A stretch of 64,000 bases of DNA from Blasia pusilla (taxonomy: Eukaryota > Marchantiophyta > Marchantiopsida > Blasiales), in contig CM114274.1 of NCBI GenBank assembly GCA_050084515.1, positions 930,001 to 994,000 of the forward strand, read 5' to 3'. The translations under genes were made by a program, and so were the position numbers. Below, one piece after another: positions 37,192 to 49,527 of the stretch (the stretch's first letter is position 1; every line of letters starts with the position of its first letter). The notes under the pieces were generated by a model. It made no database searches. It had not been told where the DNA came from and saw only the letters and a program-made list of their open reading frames with translations.

Positions 37192-39476
37192 TGTCGCGAC
37201 CCTCATAACCAAACAACACCAAATAAGCGCCAAGCGAAACATCAGAACTCAAAGGAACTCACACCGCGAGGTTTGCGCTTTGGAGAGGCGTTTGGTAGAG
37301 TCTCTTGGAAAAGTCTAAGAGAGGAAACGCGGAACAGAGTTGTGCGTTTCATGCGTTAGTGGTCGCGACCAGGAAACCTAGACCAAACGCGAGCCGAGAC
37401 TTGAGATGAGTTGAGTCTTGGAGGTTGGTTGCCAAAGAGGTGAGAACCAGTTTGGAACATGACTAGCGTTTGGGAGAATCTGACTGTGTTTAGGACCATA
37501 ACGTTGAGCTCCGAGATGCGTTCCAAGATGTGTTCGGACATACGTGAAGAATTTTTCGGGCATAGTGAAACCTCTCACGGATTGGACCGCAAAGTTTGCC
37601 AATACTACATGGACCGAGGAAGTGGATCTGCGTTCAATCGAGTCAAAGAGATCCTCTCGCAGAACCGATTAAAAGCGCCGGAGTTTGAACAACCGTTCGA
37701 GGTGCACACGGATGCTAGTGATTTCGCGATTGCAGGAATGTTGGTGCAAAAGGAGACACAGAGCATACGAAAGCAAGAAGCTGACCGACACGAAAGGAGA
37801 TGGCCTACTCATGAGAAAGAGTTGTTTGCGGTGGTTCATTGCTTGAGGAAGTGGCGTCACTATTTGGGACTTCACAGGACTCAGTATTCACCGATAACAT
37901 ATCGCTCAAGTATTTTGAGACCAGGATCGCGTGCGCCAAAACAACCGGTGGCATGATACCTTGGCGTTGATGAATGTGGAGCTAATCCACAAGCCGGGGA
38001 AGGACAATGTCATTCCAGATGCGTTAAGTCGTAGGGATGAACACATGCCATCGACGACACAAGTGTTGAGAGCAATGTTCCCTAATGAAACAGACCTGGA
38101 AAGAAGGATTCGTGAAGGATACATGAAGGATGAGCAAGCGAGGGAGTACCTTGGGAAGTTAAAGCGGGGCGAGAAGGTGGCCAATCTGAGTTTGAGACAC
38201 GGCTTGCTAAGGTTTAAGCAGAGCAGGATCTATGTAGGCCAAGGCAAGCTACGGACCAAGGTGTTTGTGGAATGTCATGATGGACCTTTGGCGGGACACA
38301 AAGGGGAGAAATCCACTCTTCTTTGTTTTGTCTAAGAGGTTCTTCCGGCCCAACATGAAGGAAGATGTTGCTCAATATGTGAAAACATGCGTGACTGCCG
38401 CCAAAGCGAACGCGTGTCTTATGCGAAGAAACAAGGTTTACTTCATCCTTTGCCAATCCGGAGGGACCTTGCAAAGCATTAGCATGGATTTCATTACGAG
38501 TCTTCCGAATCCGAGGGATACAACGCTATACTTGTGATAGTTGATCGGTTTAGCAAGTTGGGGAGGTTTGTGCCGCGAGAGAGTGCGACGGCCTCACGCG
38601 ACTTCCGACTATTCCTGGATGGTTGGTGGCGTGCGCACGGATTGCCTAGGAGCATTGTGTCCGATCGGGATCCGAAGTTTACGGTGCCTTTTGGAAACAT
38701 CTATTCAGGAGGTTCCGGACCAAACTCAGCTTTAGTACGGCCTTCCATCCTCAAACGGATGGGCAAACGGAAAAAGTAAACTCGGTCGTAAACCAATACT
38801 TACGGAATTACGTGCGGACCAAAGAGATTGGGCCAAGTGGTTAAGTATGGTGAGTATTGTTACAACTCGACTAAGCATTCTCGCAACCGAGAATCTCCGT
38901 TTTTCGGCGTATCAAAGAGAACAGAAGGGCCTCTTGACTTAGCTCTTTCGAAGGGCAATACATCGACACACACTCGTCAAGCAACGGCGGAATGTTTGTT
39001 AGTGGAAATGCAAGAACGACAAGAGCGAGCGAGAGAAAGTCTCGCCAAGGCTCAACTAAGGTACGTAAAGCATGCTAACAAAAGTCGGCGCCATGTGAGT
39101 TTCCAAGTTGGGGAACAAGTGTGGTTGAGTGTTAAGAATCTCACTCTTCTTCGTGCGAGTCTTGGTGAGGAACTCATTGGATGTTCATCGGACAGTTGGA
39201 ACCGCTAGGCGAACGCGCCGTTTGAGTTCCTGAAGCCCGACTGAAAGTGCATCCCAAGTCTTTCGAGACTTGCCCGTGTTGGAAACCGCGAAACTAGGAA
39301 GGTTGAGCTTGAGAGAGAGAGAGACGAGAACTCGGAAAGTAATCCCGCTGATTGATCCAAGACCCGACTAACCGAAGTGCGTGTTTGGATGCAGATCAGC
39401 GTTGAGAGCGTGACCTACTGAACGCACGCTTCCGCAACAAACAAGATTAACGTTCAAGGAGAGTAGGCGCACGACA
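37192..39476 (+). mobile_element. Deleted chromovirus copy: LTR start, RNase H-integrase piece, LTR end, with perfect target duplication
   Basis: 37,192-37,531 matches the first third of the LTR, 37,532-39,145 is pol, and 39,146-39,476 is the last third of the LTR. GTCCT at 37,187-37,191 and at 39,477-39,481 is a perfect 5-bp target duplication, so this is one integrated unit. Two internal deletions in a normal provirus, each with one end in an LTR, explain it most simply. A packaged chimera that integrated as such is the alternative. Confidence 0.82.
37532..39145 (+). pseudogene. RNase H and integrase fragment of the nested chromovirus
   Basis: It starts at the end of RT (VKNFSG-like, then LTDWTAKFAN-like in shifted frames). 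RNase H follows (PFEVHTDASDFAIAGMLVQ, RRWPTHEKELFAVVHCLRKW), then the integrase zinc finger and core (SMDFITSLP with the first Asp, VSDRDPKF with the second, [10 protein letters not shown] with the Glu) and a tail ending VGEQVWLSVKNL. There are several frameshifts, and no chromodomain is left. Confidence 0.83.
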
Positions 39477-39673
39477 GTCCTCTTGTCGTACATTCTAAGA
39501 CTATGATGAACGACTCATAGCCATGCACTACCACATACAAATTACAATCAACACTGGTATCGAATCTCCAAATCCATACACTTCTTTATTGCAACACTAG
39601 CATATTCTAGTTACAACGGCCTTCGGCCCAAGATTCCATTGATTACAAGTCATGTCTCTAGCTTCTCCTCGTA

Positions 39674-40160
39674 CTAACGTATGTGCTTTGCTTGTGTTCG
39701 CTTGAAGTCACGCAACAATTCTTGCGCGTGTTCCAAATCCGCCTCCGCAATCCAAGTCGCCTCCTTTACATGGTAGCCCTTCCATTTTACCAAGTATTCA
39801 TACTTGTTGGCCCGACGCCTCGAACGTAAGATGGTCTCCACCTCGAACTCCGGCTCCTCATTTACGATGACCGGTGCGGTCTCACCACTGTCTCCGCTCG
39901 AAAAACGTCCATTATCTTGAAGGTATTTCTTCAACAATGACACATGAAAGGTCGGGTGAATCTTGAACTCGCCTGGCGACCTCAACGTATACACATCCTC
40001 AAACGGGTTTGCCACAATCACATACGGTCCAGATACTTGGCACACGGACCTTCGCAGACAACTCTTTTGGAAGAGTGAGATTCTTCACACTCAACCACAC
40101 TTGTTCTCCAACTTGGAATCGTACTTGGCGCCGACTCTTGTTAGCATGCTTAACGCCTCA
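39674..40160 (-). pseudogene. Integrase C-terminus with chromodomain
   Basis: The frame from 40,045 down reads FKIHPTFHVSLLKKYL and then a chromodomain: VETILRSRR, YEYLVKWKGYHVKEATWIAE. Aromatic residues of the methyl-lysine cage are largely present. Chromodomains of this type steer integration to heterochromatin. The same position in M and P carries a PHD finger. Confidence 0.88.
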
Positions 40161-41300
40161 TTTGAGCCTTTGCAAGACTTCACCTCGCGCTCTCTTCTCG
40201 TTCTCGCATCTCTACCAACAAAATTTCTGCCGTCGCTTGTCGTGTTCGTGCCAATGTAGTACCCTTCGAAAGGGCTAGATCAAGAGGCCCTTCTGGCTCT
40301 CGTCCATTTTCCAGGAGAAACGGAGATTCTCCTGTTGCAAAATGCTTGGTCGAGTTGTAGCAAGATTCCGCCATGCTCACCACTGACCCAATCGCGTTGA
40401 TCAAGACAGCGACATAATTCCTAAATCTTGATTCACGATAGAGTTTACCTTTTCGATCTGTCCATCCGTCTGTGGGTGGAAAGCCGTCATCAAACTCAGC
40501 TTGGTCTTAAACCTTTCGAACAAGTGCTTCCGAAAGCACGTAAACTTTGGATCCCGATCTGAAACAATGCTCCTCGGCAAACCATGAGCACGCCACCACT
40601 ATCGAGGAATAGTTGCGCCGTCGTATACGCCGTTCAGTGAATCCACCGTCGCACGAATCTCGCCAACTTGCTAAACCAATCAACAATCACAAGTATAGCG
40701 TTGTATCCCCTAGATTCCGGAAGACTCGTGATGAAATCCATACTCACACTTTGCAAGGGTCCTTCGGGGATCGGCAAGGGATGCAGCAAGCCTTGTTTCT
40801 TATCATAAGAGACTCTATTCGCTGGCAGGTCACAGGTCTTCACATATTGAGCAACATCCTCCTTCATGTTGGGCCAAAAGAACCGCCGATGAGCGAGCTA
40901 GCGAGATTTCTCTCCTTTATGTCCCGCCAAGGGTCCGTCGTGACATTCGGCTAACACCTTGGTTCCCATTTTGCCTTGCCCTACATAGATCCTACTATGT
41001 TTGAACCTTAGTAAAGCTGTGCCTCAAACTTATGTTGGCCACCTTCTCACCCCGCTTCAACTTCCTCAGGTATTCCCTTGCTTGAGCATCCTTCATATAT
41101 CCTTCACGAATCCTTCTCCAGATCTGTTTCCTTAGGAACATTGCTCTCAAGACTGTGTCGTCGATGGCATGTGTTCCTCCTTGCGACTTAACGATCGGAA
41201 TCACATTATCTTTACCTGGCTTGTGGATCATTTCTACATCCATCAGCGCCAAGGTATCATGCCACCGCAGATTGTTTGATGTCACTCGATCCGGGTCTCA
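40161..41300 (-). pseudogene. Integrase of the chromovirus
   Basis: Pieces in several frames: HKPGKDNVIP and LRAMFLRKQ (zinc finger lead, 40,995-41,285), MKEDVAQYVKTC, then SMDFITSLPESRG with the first Asp (40,634-40,867), then the Glu region and SVVSMAESCYNSTKH (40,180-40,404). Stops and shifts inactivate it. Confidence 0.82.
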
Positions 41301-41318
41301 AAATACTTGAGTGATATA

Positions 41319-42400
41319 TTATCGGTGAATACGAGTCCTGTGGAGCCCTAGATAATGCCGCCACTTCCTCAAGCAATGTACCACCGCGAACAACTCTTTC
41401 TCGTGAGTAGGCCATCTCCTTTCGAGATCGCTAAGCTTCTTGCTCTCATATGCCACCGGTCTCCCTTCTTGCACCAACATTCCTGCAACCGCGAAATCAC
41501 TAGCATCGGTATGCACTTCGAACGGTTTGTCAAACTCCGATAGCTTTAACACTGGTTCCTGCGATAGAATCTGCTTCACTCGGTTGAATGCCTCATTAAC
41601 TTCTTGGGTCCAAGTCGTGTTGGCAAACTTTGCCGTCCAATCCGTGAGAGGTCTCACAATTCCCGAAAAGTTTTTTACATAAGTACCGTAATATTGCACC
41701 GCACCTATGAACCTCCTCATCCCCTTTACAGTGGATGGGGGTTCCCACTCGGAAATCGCTTTTACCTTTTCCATGTCTGGACTGACGCCATCTGCACTGA
41801 CCACGTGACCCAAGAATTTGATCTTACTCAAACCAAATTCGCTCTTCTCTACATTCGCATACAGCTGATTTGCCCTTAGCTTAGACAAGACCGCTCTCAC
41901 ATGTCGAACGTGCTCCTCTAGTGACTTCGAATAGATAAGTATATCATCGATATAGATGATAACATACTCATCCATTTCCTTGTGAAAAATGGAGTTCATC
42001 AATGTGGTGAACGTCGGAGGCGCGTTACATAGACCGAAAGGCATCACTACAAACTCAAAGGAACCAGTATCTCTCCCCGCACGCAGTCTTCTCCACATCT
42101 CGCCTCGGCAATCCGAATCTTGTAAATATCGACTTCAAGTCAATCCCTCTTTGAAATATCTCGCGCTGCCGAGCCTATCAAAGAGATCATCTATCCTTGG
42201 AAGAGGATAATTGTTCGAACCGTCACTTTGTTCGGAAGGCACGGTAATCAACACACTGACCTCATCTTTCCATCCTTCTTCTTTACAAAGAGAACAGTGC
42301 TCCATAAGGCGACTTGCTAGTCCTAATGTAACCCTTTTCCAAGAGCTCACTTAACTACTTTTTTCAACTCAAGAAGTTCCTCCCTGATTCAACCTATATG
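41319..42400 (-). pseudogene. Reverse transcriptase and RNase H of the chromovirus
   Basis: An open frame of 259 codons (42,098-41,319): FEFVVMPFGLCNAPPTF, YIIYIDDILIYS-type YxDD box, GHVVSADGVSPD, MRRFIGAVQYYGTYVK, then RNase H with HTDASDFAVAGMLVQ and RRWPTHEKELFAVVHCL. The RT N-terminal part (42,135-42,400, NYPLPRIDDLFDRLGSARYF) is in another frame. Confidence 0.88.
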
Positions 42401-42649
42401 GTGCTTTTGAAGGCGGTTGGGAACCGAGTATGATCTCTATCTTATGATCTACGGCTCTATCTGGCGGCAATTCGTCGGAAGCTCATTTGTCAAGACATCC
42501 TCAAACTCTGGACCACTTCTTGGAGTGGTTGGGATTCCCTTGAGGCGTCTGATCTCTGCAGATATCTTGCTTGTAGCCTCCTCCACTTGTCTCATCAAGC
42601 AGAGAAATCCATCCTCCAACTCAGTCATGCTCCTCCTTGTGATCGAAGT

Positions 42650-42868
42650 TCACCAACTCCATCTTCGCTGGAACCTCACGGACCAACCACTTTGTAACCG
42701 TTTGCCTTTTAGCAAGACGCTCAACCTCAATGGTCGGCGTCTTAACTCCACCTCATACGCATCTAGGAATGTATTCCCCAAAACTCCGTCAATGCCGTCC
42801 ATTTCGCATACAATGAAATTCTCCTTCAACTCGAATACCCCGCATCCTACTGTCAAACCCAAGACCAA
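42650..42868 (-). pseudogene. Protease fragment of the chromovirus
   Basis: FIVCEMDGIDGVLGNTFLDA resembles the C-terminal half of Ty3 aspartic protease (the DGVLGNTFLD box). The DSGA half is absent: the element ends shortly upstream. Confidence 0.6.
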
Positions 42869-42890
42869 ATCAGAAGTCCGATCAGGTCTC

Positions 42891-42924
42891 CTTCAAAAGA
42901 AGGAGACCTCTCCTTCTTTTGAAG
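42891..42924. repeat. Perfect 15-bp inverted repeat with 4-nt loop
   Basis: CTTCAAAAGAAGGAG (42,891-42,905), ACCT, CTCCTTCTTTTGAAG (42,910-42,924). It lies exactly where chromovirus homology ends and LINE-like sequence begins. Confidence 0.9.
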
Positions 42925-43159
42925 CTGGATTCACGGGCCCTCCTCTGCAGCTTAATGCCAGGGCTGTTCACCTTGGCAGGTAGTGATGATCTCTGGGGGT
43001 AACAAGCGGGCTCTCTTTGGGCACCCTGCCGCTTGGAGGCAGCCCCTCCGCACAAATAGGACAACGAGTCCCTATCTGGACTCTCGGGCTGGGAGCTTAA
43101 ACATTCTCCCCAGATCCCAAATCAGTTGTTTGCCAAACCTCTACATATAATTAGCGGCC

Positions 43160-43552
43160 TTGAGCCCAACATATCTCCGTCCTCCCAAGCTTGTGAGGAG
43201 TATCAATTCACCTATCAAAGGCGCATACCAAAGCCCAGCATCCCCAAGGCCGGGTGGGGAATACCGGCATGTTTATGTGAGACGCTCAAAGGCCCCGGAG
43301 TTCGGACTGGGCAGCGAGTTCAATCTGGTCTCTGAGGAGGAGACCACGGTTCCACATGATCATTTTCGTGTCGTCCCACGTGAGACTTTGTCTCATTTAA
43401 GATCATGTGCGCAGACTTTGGGCTTTGAACTCTTAGCTCTTCTTTGGGGTTACTCGGATGATGAACGGCAATCAATGTATCTTCAAGGCGTCTATCAAGG
43501 GGAGGAGGCCAATACTTGGCTTGCCACAAAAACCAGGTGTCTCAAGATCTGA
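43160..43552 (+). pseudogene. ORF upstream of the LINE endonuclease, possibly ORF1
   Basis: An open frame of 130 codons with no recognised domain (EYRHVYVRR, WGYSDDERQSMYLQGVYQ). Its position before the endonuclease suggests LINE ORF1, but no zinc knuckle or RRM is visible. Confidence 0.35.
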
Positions 43553-43863
43553 GATGTGCATAACTGGAGGGCTATGGTAGTCGAGGGTGGTTCAGCTTGA
43601 AGGAAAGGCCCATCTCCACAAAACCGCTGGTGATCTACACACCTAATGTCTTTAGTGTTCTCCAAGGGACCAGCGATGAAGAGCCTGCACATGAAGAGGT
43701 TCCATGTTGCAAGCGACCCACACCGACGCCTAAAAAAGCGTGCCGCCGATCCCCAACCCACTTAGTGACAGGTCTCCGTTTGGGTACTGGAACTTCGTGG
43801 ACTGACCCATGCAATGAAGCGGTTGGAGGTTGCTGAAGTTTTGCTGAAAAATCAAATACATAT

Positions 43864-44530
43864 ATGGGGTCGGAAACTTGGGAAACCAAGTTAATGGAGA
43901 TACCCCATGTACCACACTATGCATGGTTTGGAAAGACGCAAACACCAGGCAAACAACAACAGAGGTATGAAGGGTGTCGGGTTCTTCATCGAGAGACTTC
44001 ATGGTGGATAGGTGTGAGATCATCAAGACAGGGCTCGAGTATGAACACAAAGATATGGGTCAAAGTCCAGTGAGTGCAACTCGCAGATATGTATATCGGG
44101 TGTATTTACATGCCTACAAACAAGTGAATGCTTTCTAACAGAGGCAACGTTTGATAGTGTGAAAACCGATTGCCTTGGGTTCCGGAAAAGGGGAACATAG
44201 TCTTCTTTGGGAGACTTCAACAAATTTGGGTGGGGCAAGGCACCGATCCCCAGCGGAGATCGGGATGTTTGGAGATGTGAGTGAATGGCAATGGCACACG
44301 GTGATCACGATGTTGAGGGAACTTCAACCGATGGCACTTAATGATAGGCATAAGGTGGGATCCCGGCTTGGACTAGGGTCAACTTCAAGGAGAATGAGAG
44401 CTCCATTGTGGACTACATAGTGTGGATGAGGAACTCTACACACGCACCGGCAAGATCACAAGTGGATGACACGGACATTGGAAGATCAGATCATTCATTG
44501 GTCTTGACAGAGTTGCAAACAAAGGCTAAA
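43864..44530 (+). pseudogene. APE-type endonuclease of LINE 1
   Basis: Pieces in three frames: GVRSSRQGSSMNTKIWVKV, MYIGCIYMPTN, GNIVFFGRL, then SIVDYIVW and DIGRSDHSLV, the SxxDY and SDHxxV boxes that close LINE endonucleases. The enzyme nicks target DNA. It is broken by shifts. Confidence 0.72.
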
Positions 44531-45369
44531 ATGCTCGACCAAACCATTGAAGAGGGTGATCAAGAAATGGAGGATAGAGGACTTCCAAGATGAGGGCAAC
44601 AAGAAGGTGTACATTGGCAACCTGGAAGAAAATCTCTTGGCATTTGACACTTTCATTGAATCTACCGTCAACACCTTTGGGTTCACAAGAACAACTGTGG
44701 ACATGGTCTTTGGCATGGTGGGAGCGTGGAGTGACAGATGCCGCCTAGATTGCTATCGGCAGAAATTGATAATATGCGGCAGAGCCGTCAAATGGTGGTC
44801 CTTGGAACTCAAGGCGACCATTGCCAAACGAAGGGAAGCGTATGTCACAAGTGCCAAAGCCAGGGGCGATGCATCCTTGTGGGCGAGTATGTGGCCCACG
44901 CAAGAAACCCGTCTACTTGTGCGCATGCACAAGAAGAAAATGAACAAGCCACATACTCATCCATCAATGAGAATTTCGAGAATCAGAAAAAGTTCGGATG
45001 GAAGTGCAGAAATTGAGCAAGGCCATGGACAAAACAGCGTAAAGGCCTTGAAGAGAAAAGACGGTGGAATGGTGACCCCTGGCTAAGCAGATCCGACATG
45101 TGTTGGAAGGCCATTACAAGGAGTTAGGCGGGAAGCCGCTTTCGGACATCCCTTGAAGAGCGAGAACCGAGAGGGTGGTGGAGGATTTTGTAAAGATACA
45201 ACGGGAGAAGGCGGATGATGAGGTTGAGTGGGCAACGATATAATGATTGGTTCTCCCTGGCTGAGGTGGGTGCAGCGATCAAAGAACTTGTGAACCACAA
45301 AGCAGGGCGGTGGTGATGAGCTTGTGAATGAGTCATTTGTTAAAGTATGGCGATCTTTGCTATGGCTCG

Positions 45370-46280
45370 TTCTCTAGTGAGTCTCTTCAACCTGGTCGGC
45401 GGGCGAAGTCATCCCACAAAGATGGCGGATGGGAGTCATCGTGAACCTCTTCAAGAAGGGTGAGCAAGAAGACCCGAAACTACAGGGTATTACATTCTTG
45501 AGTGTAGTCGGGAAGCTCCTCCGCCGTATACTCAACAATAGGATCTCTATGTACCGGAGGAGAATTGTCATCAAGGAAGGCCAGGTTGGCTTCCGGCAAG
45601 CCTGAGGATGCGTGGACCACATCTTCACCTTCAGTCAGATCATCCAGGGTAGGAAAAAAGAGGGGAAACCCACCTATTGCTTCTTCTTGGACCTCAAGAA
45701 GGCATACGACACTGTGTGGCGTGACGGGCTTTCTTATAGCCTGTGGAAGGCGGGGCTGAAAGGGAAAATGTGGAGGGTGGTGGAGAAGATGTGCGAGAAC
45801 ACAAGGAGTAGAGTTCGGTGAATGGCCAAAAGAGTGGGACATTCGACATCAAGCAAGGAGTGGCTCAAGGATGCTCGCTCTCCCCCACCCTCTTCAACAT
45901 TTTCGTGAATTCCCTATTGGAAGAAATGGAGGATAGTGGACTAGGCATACGGGTGGGCAACAACTCTATTGTTGCCCTCATGTTTCTTGATGACTTTGGT
46001 GGCCTCGAGGAAATAGGAGAGAAACTCCAAGAGATGATCTCCGACCAAAATCTGGTGTGACATGTGGGGCATGGAGGCAAATGTCTTGAAGTGCGGTGTG
46101 ATGATTTTCAATGGCAAGGAGGAGGACCAAGACCAACAAGTGGTCTGGGGCGACCAAGAGATCCCCGTGTGGCTACCTACACCTATCTGGGCATAGAATT
46201 CTCGGAAGATTGCATGTGGGATACACACATCAAGAAGACTCTTGAGAAAGCCCACAAGAAGGTGAACGGTCCAGTATAGA
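45370..46280 (+). pseudogene. Reverse transcriptase of LINE 1
   Basis: MGVIVNLFKKGEQEDPK, ITFLSVVGKLLRRILNNRIS, EGQVGFRQA, CFFLDLKKAYDTVWRDGL, GVAQGCSLSPTLFNIFVNSL, then MFLDDFGGL where FADD is expected (Ala to Leu), and TYTYLGIEFSEDCMW. These are the LINE RT blocks in order. Stops near 45,602 and 45,822 and the altered catalytic box make it inactive. Confidence 0.85.
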
Positions 46281-46838
46281 TTCCTCTGATCTTCGGGACA
46301 TCACATCAAAAGTAAAGCGTTGTTTCATTTTGCATACCATTCGCCCCTCGCTGGAATACGGGGGGCAGCGGTGTGGGACGCCAACACCAAACAAAGGGAT
46401 AGGCTTGAAGTCATGCGGTTGAAGGCGTTTCGGGTATGATGTCAACTTCATCACGAACAACCAGCGTTGGTGTGAGATCGAACTAGGTGTGGAACCCTTG
46501 GAGGATAGACGTGACATCGCCAAGTTGAAATGGTGGAGGCAGTGGAGACAATGGACTCCCATCGCTATCCTAAAGAGGTGATGGGGAAAACTTGGACCCA
46601 AAGAAGACACGTAAAACAGGCCAAATCTTGGACGAAAAAGGTTCAAGAGATTGTGCAAGCATCAAGCTCATGGCGAGGGCCTGAAATCGTGGGAGCAAGA
46701 TGAGAAAGCATTCGTGGATACCATAACCAAAGCGGTGGGCAACGCTCACGCAGAACAAAGACACGGAGGAAGCCATGAAAATGTATGACCTCTCTCTTTT
46801 GACGGTATATCCCGAGAGGGCGAGGCGAAGAACTATTT

Positions 46839-47036
46839 ATGGGAACCCTTGCTTGGAAACCCGACTCAAGTTCAAGTTCAGACGGGGCAATCCCCTTGAA
46901 CCATAAGAAAAGCGGGATGGGAACACAACTAAACTCTTGCGCCTTGTGTGACGATGGGGACGAAACCTCTAGTCATTACTTGGTCTCTGCGCCAAAATTC
47001 ACAACACACGAGCAAGAGCATATCCGATATTGCTAA
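46839..47036 (+). pseudogene. C-terminal zinc finger region of LINE 1
   Basis: CALCDDGDETSSHYLVSAP resembles the CxxC...ExxxH zinc finger found after the RT of plant LINEs; the last Cys is Ser. Confidence 0.6.
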
Positions 47037-47039
47037 GGT

Positions 47040-47315
47040 GGTAGCACAGAATTGTTCAACACATTCAGAGCCTTGATTCATTGCCCAAAGTCTGACCTTT
47101 GGTAAGTAATGTCTATTGGGGATCCCAATCAGGTAAAGTAGATTGTGTGGTAAAGAGTTTCTTGGTTGACACTTGAAGCTCCGACAAACACGTTGTTTGG
47201 TCAAGACTCACACTATATGAGAGTGTCTCCCTCCTCTCATATGGTACCTTCTTCACTTGCTTCTCTCTCTACACCCATCCCAGTCTCAAGCACCGTCCAA
47301 CCAGGGCGCGGGTTC
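47040..47315 (-). repeat. Dispersed repeat, inverted copy of 58,250-58,600
   Basis: ATTGTTCAACACATTCAG through TATTGGGGATCCCAATCAGG to CTACACCCATCCCA matches the reverse complement of the later region. Its right end joins a second part of that region (GCACCGTCCAACCAGGGCGC). Confidence 0.8.
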
Positions 47316-47389
47316 TATGTTGGACAAGGATTGCAAAGAGGCTCGCAGGAAGCTTAATCATCCGCTGAGGGAGGATCCACACTCTCCAC

Positions 47390-48672
47390 ACACTTGATTG
47401 TTGCAGAAAACTTACAAAAAATTGGTACGTAGGAAGAAACACAAATACATTGCCATCAAGGTCACAAAGTTCACAAAAGAGATGAAATACTAATCGGCCA
47501 AATTCTAGAGAATACTCAGGAATAGACAGAACATCATTCCACTCCAGGATCTATAGATCTGGACTACATATGGTACCCAACTTTACCATCCCAACACTGC
47601 CGCTCCCACCGACCCCTGGCCGAATGGGATTCGGGATCTACCAGACCTCTTCACCATTGAAGATATCACATCAGGCCTCAAAAGGCTACATTACAATCTA
47701 GAGGATGTCCTAGGATGCCATGCTCAGATGTTCAAATTTGCAAGTGAGGAAATTGGCCCAACCCTCACCAGAATGTTTAATACTGCAGTTCAACAGGGAT
47801 TCCCACCAGAATGGCAAATGAATATGATCTATCCACTCTTCAAGGCTGGAGACCCAATGATACCATCCAACTATAGAACGATCATGGTGAGCTCCCTCAT
47901 GGCCAAGTTGTACGGGCTACAACTGGAAAGGAAAATCAGCGACTGGGCTGAAGAAAAGAAGGTACGTGTCAGAGGACAAGCAGGTTTCTGACACTCACAT
48001 AGCACCATAGATCACCTTCTCACACTCCGGGTACCGATTGAAGACTTCCAAGTCGAGAATTGGTCACAAGCCGGGTAAATTGTTTTGCTGCTTTGTAGAC
48101 CTCAAGAAGGCATTTGACACAGCTCCAAGGCCACTTCTTTGGAAATGACTTGAAGAGTTGGGTGTCCCACCACAACAACTTAAAACAATCAAGGTCTTAT
48201 ATGCTCAGGTGTTTGCACAGATTGCCACTAAGAGGGGCAGATCTGAAACTTTATCGTCTAACACCGGAGTCAAACAAGGATGCCCCCTCTCACCTCCATT
48301 GTTTGGGCTCTACATTGACGAACTTGAAGAGGTGCTCTCTGGAGTGCTCTAGAGCTAGCAAGCTGCCTCATCTCCCTGCTGTTGTATGCAGATGATATAG
48401 TTCTGATGTCTAGAATGGCACATGGGCTCCAACTTTACCTGAATGCACTATCAAGCTTCAACAACAAATCGAGCATGGAAGTCAACTTGCTGAAAATGAA
48501 GATAATCATCTTTAGATCACAGCTCCCTACGGCGCAGCGGTCACACACCTTCAACCAGGGACTGAGAAGGGAGACCATTCAGATTGTGGGTGCCATATAC
48601 CTTGGAGTGCAACTCAAACCCAACAACCAATGGAGAACCAATGGGAGTCGCAACAAGATCAATGCAGGCTTG
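47390..48672 (+). mobile_element. LINE-type non-LTR retrotransposon 2, RT fragment
   Basis: A different LINE: FTIEDITSGLKRLHYNLEDV, MNMIYPLFKAGDPMIPSNYR, VRGQAGF, CCFVDLKKAFDTA, SNTGVKQGCPLSPPLFGLYI, then LLYADDIVLMSR with the intact YADD box near 48,379-48,414. At least four frameshifts separate the pieces. It stops at 48,672, where an LTR begins. Confidence 0.83.
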
Positions 48673-48673
48673 A

Positions 48674-49527
48674 TGTCGTGACCCTCATAACCAAATGAAT
48701 ACCAAATAGGTGCCAAGCGGAACAATCAGAACTCAAGTGGACTCACGCTGCGATGATCGCACTTAGGAGAGGCTTTTGGAAAGGTCTCTTGGAAAAGTCC
48801 AAGAGACAAAATGCATAAGAGAGTTGTGCGTTTCATGCGTTAGTGGTTGCGACCAAGAAACCTAGACCAAATTCGAGCCAAGACTTGAGATTAGTTGAGT
48901 CTTGGAAGGTTGGTTGCCAAAGGGGTGAGAACCAGTTTTGGAACACGACTAGCGTTTGAGGAATTTTATTGTTTTTGGACCATAACGTTTAGCCCCAAGA
49001 TGCGTTCGAAACAAGTAAGGGCACGTTGGAAATCTTATCTTGAGACACTTCCAACGCACCAAAAGATCTTAGAAAATGCATGAGTACAGATTGAGATATT
49101 GGTAAAAAATAACTGTGAGATCAATCGGATTGAGGGCCAATTGGAGAGGCCTGGGTGTCTTTCCCTACAAGTGGGGAACCGCGGAGATCCCCAGAAGTAA
49201 TACTATGGGAGGAGTCTCTCCAAGAAGTCTTGGAACACAAATCCCCACTTTGAGCACCAAACAGCGTTTCAAGGGCACGGGATGGAACGAGAGTTTAGCG
49301 TTGGAACTCGAAACCCAAACCTGATCCAAGGGAGTGGAATTTTTACGCCACCGTTGGATTCCGACCCGTGATTCATTTTTTGTGAGTCTCGGTTAGGGAC
49401 TCATTGGATTTCCATCGGATAGTTGGAATTTCCAGGCGCGAAACAATGTTTGAGGTTCCTTAACCGACGAGAAAGTCTGTCCCAAGTCTTTCAAGACTTT
49501 CCTATGTTGTAAACCGCGAAACTAGGA
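48674..49527 (+). repeat. 3'-truncated LTR of the chromovirus family
   Basis: It starts TGTCGTGACCCTCATAACC and follows the solo LTR at 53,927 to ACCGCGAAACTAGGA, where the last 185 bp or so are missing. The break coincides with the end of the small gene at 49,523. Confidence 0.82.

Larger units (their letters stand above)
35686..42888 (-). mobile_element. Chromovirus (Ty3/gypsy with chromodomain), 5'-truncated, interrupted by a nested relative
   Basis: Minus-strand order from right: protease end, RT, RNase H, integrase, chromodomain, 3' non-coding region, polypurine tract, 3' LTR (35,686-36,691). The 5' LTR, gag and leader are missing; homology stops near 42,888, where the LINE region begins. 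Element at 37,192-39,476 interrupts the 3' non-coding region. RT/RNase H remain open for 259 codons, so it is younger than M. Confidence 0.85.
43126..47035 (+). mobile_element. LINE-type non-LTR retrotransposon 1, decayed
   Basis: Order: an ORF1-like piece (43,160-43,552), APE-type endonuclease, reverse transcriptase, C-terminal zinc finger. All parts carry frameshifts. No poly-A tail was found. Confidence 0.75.
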
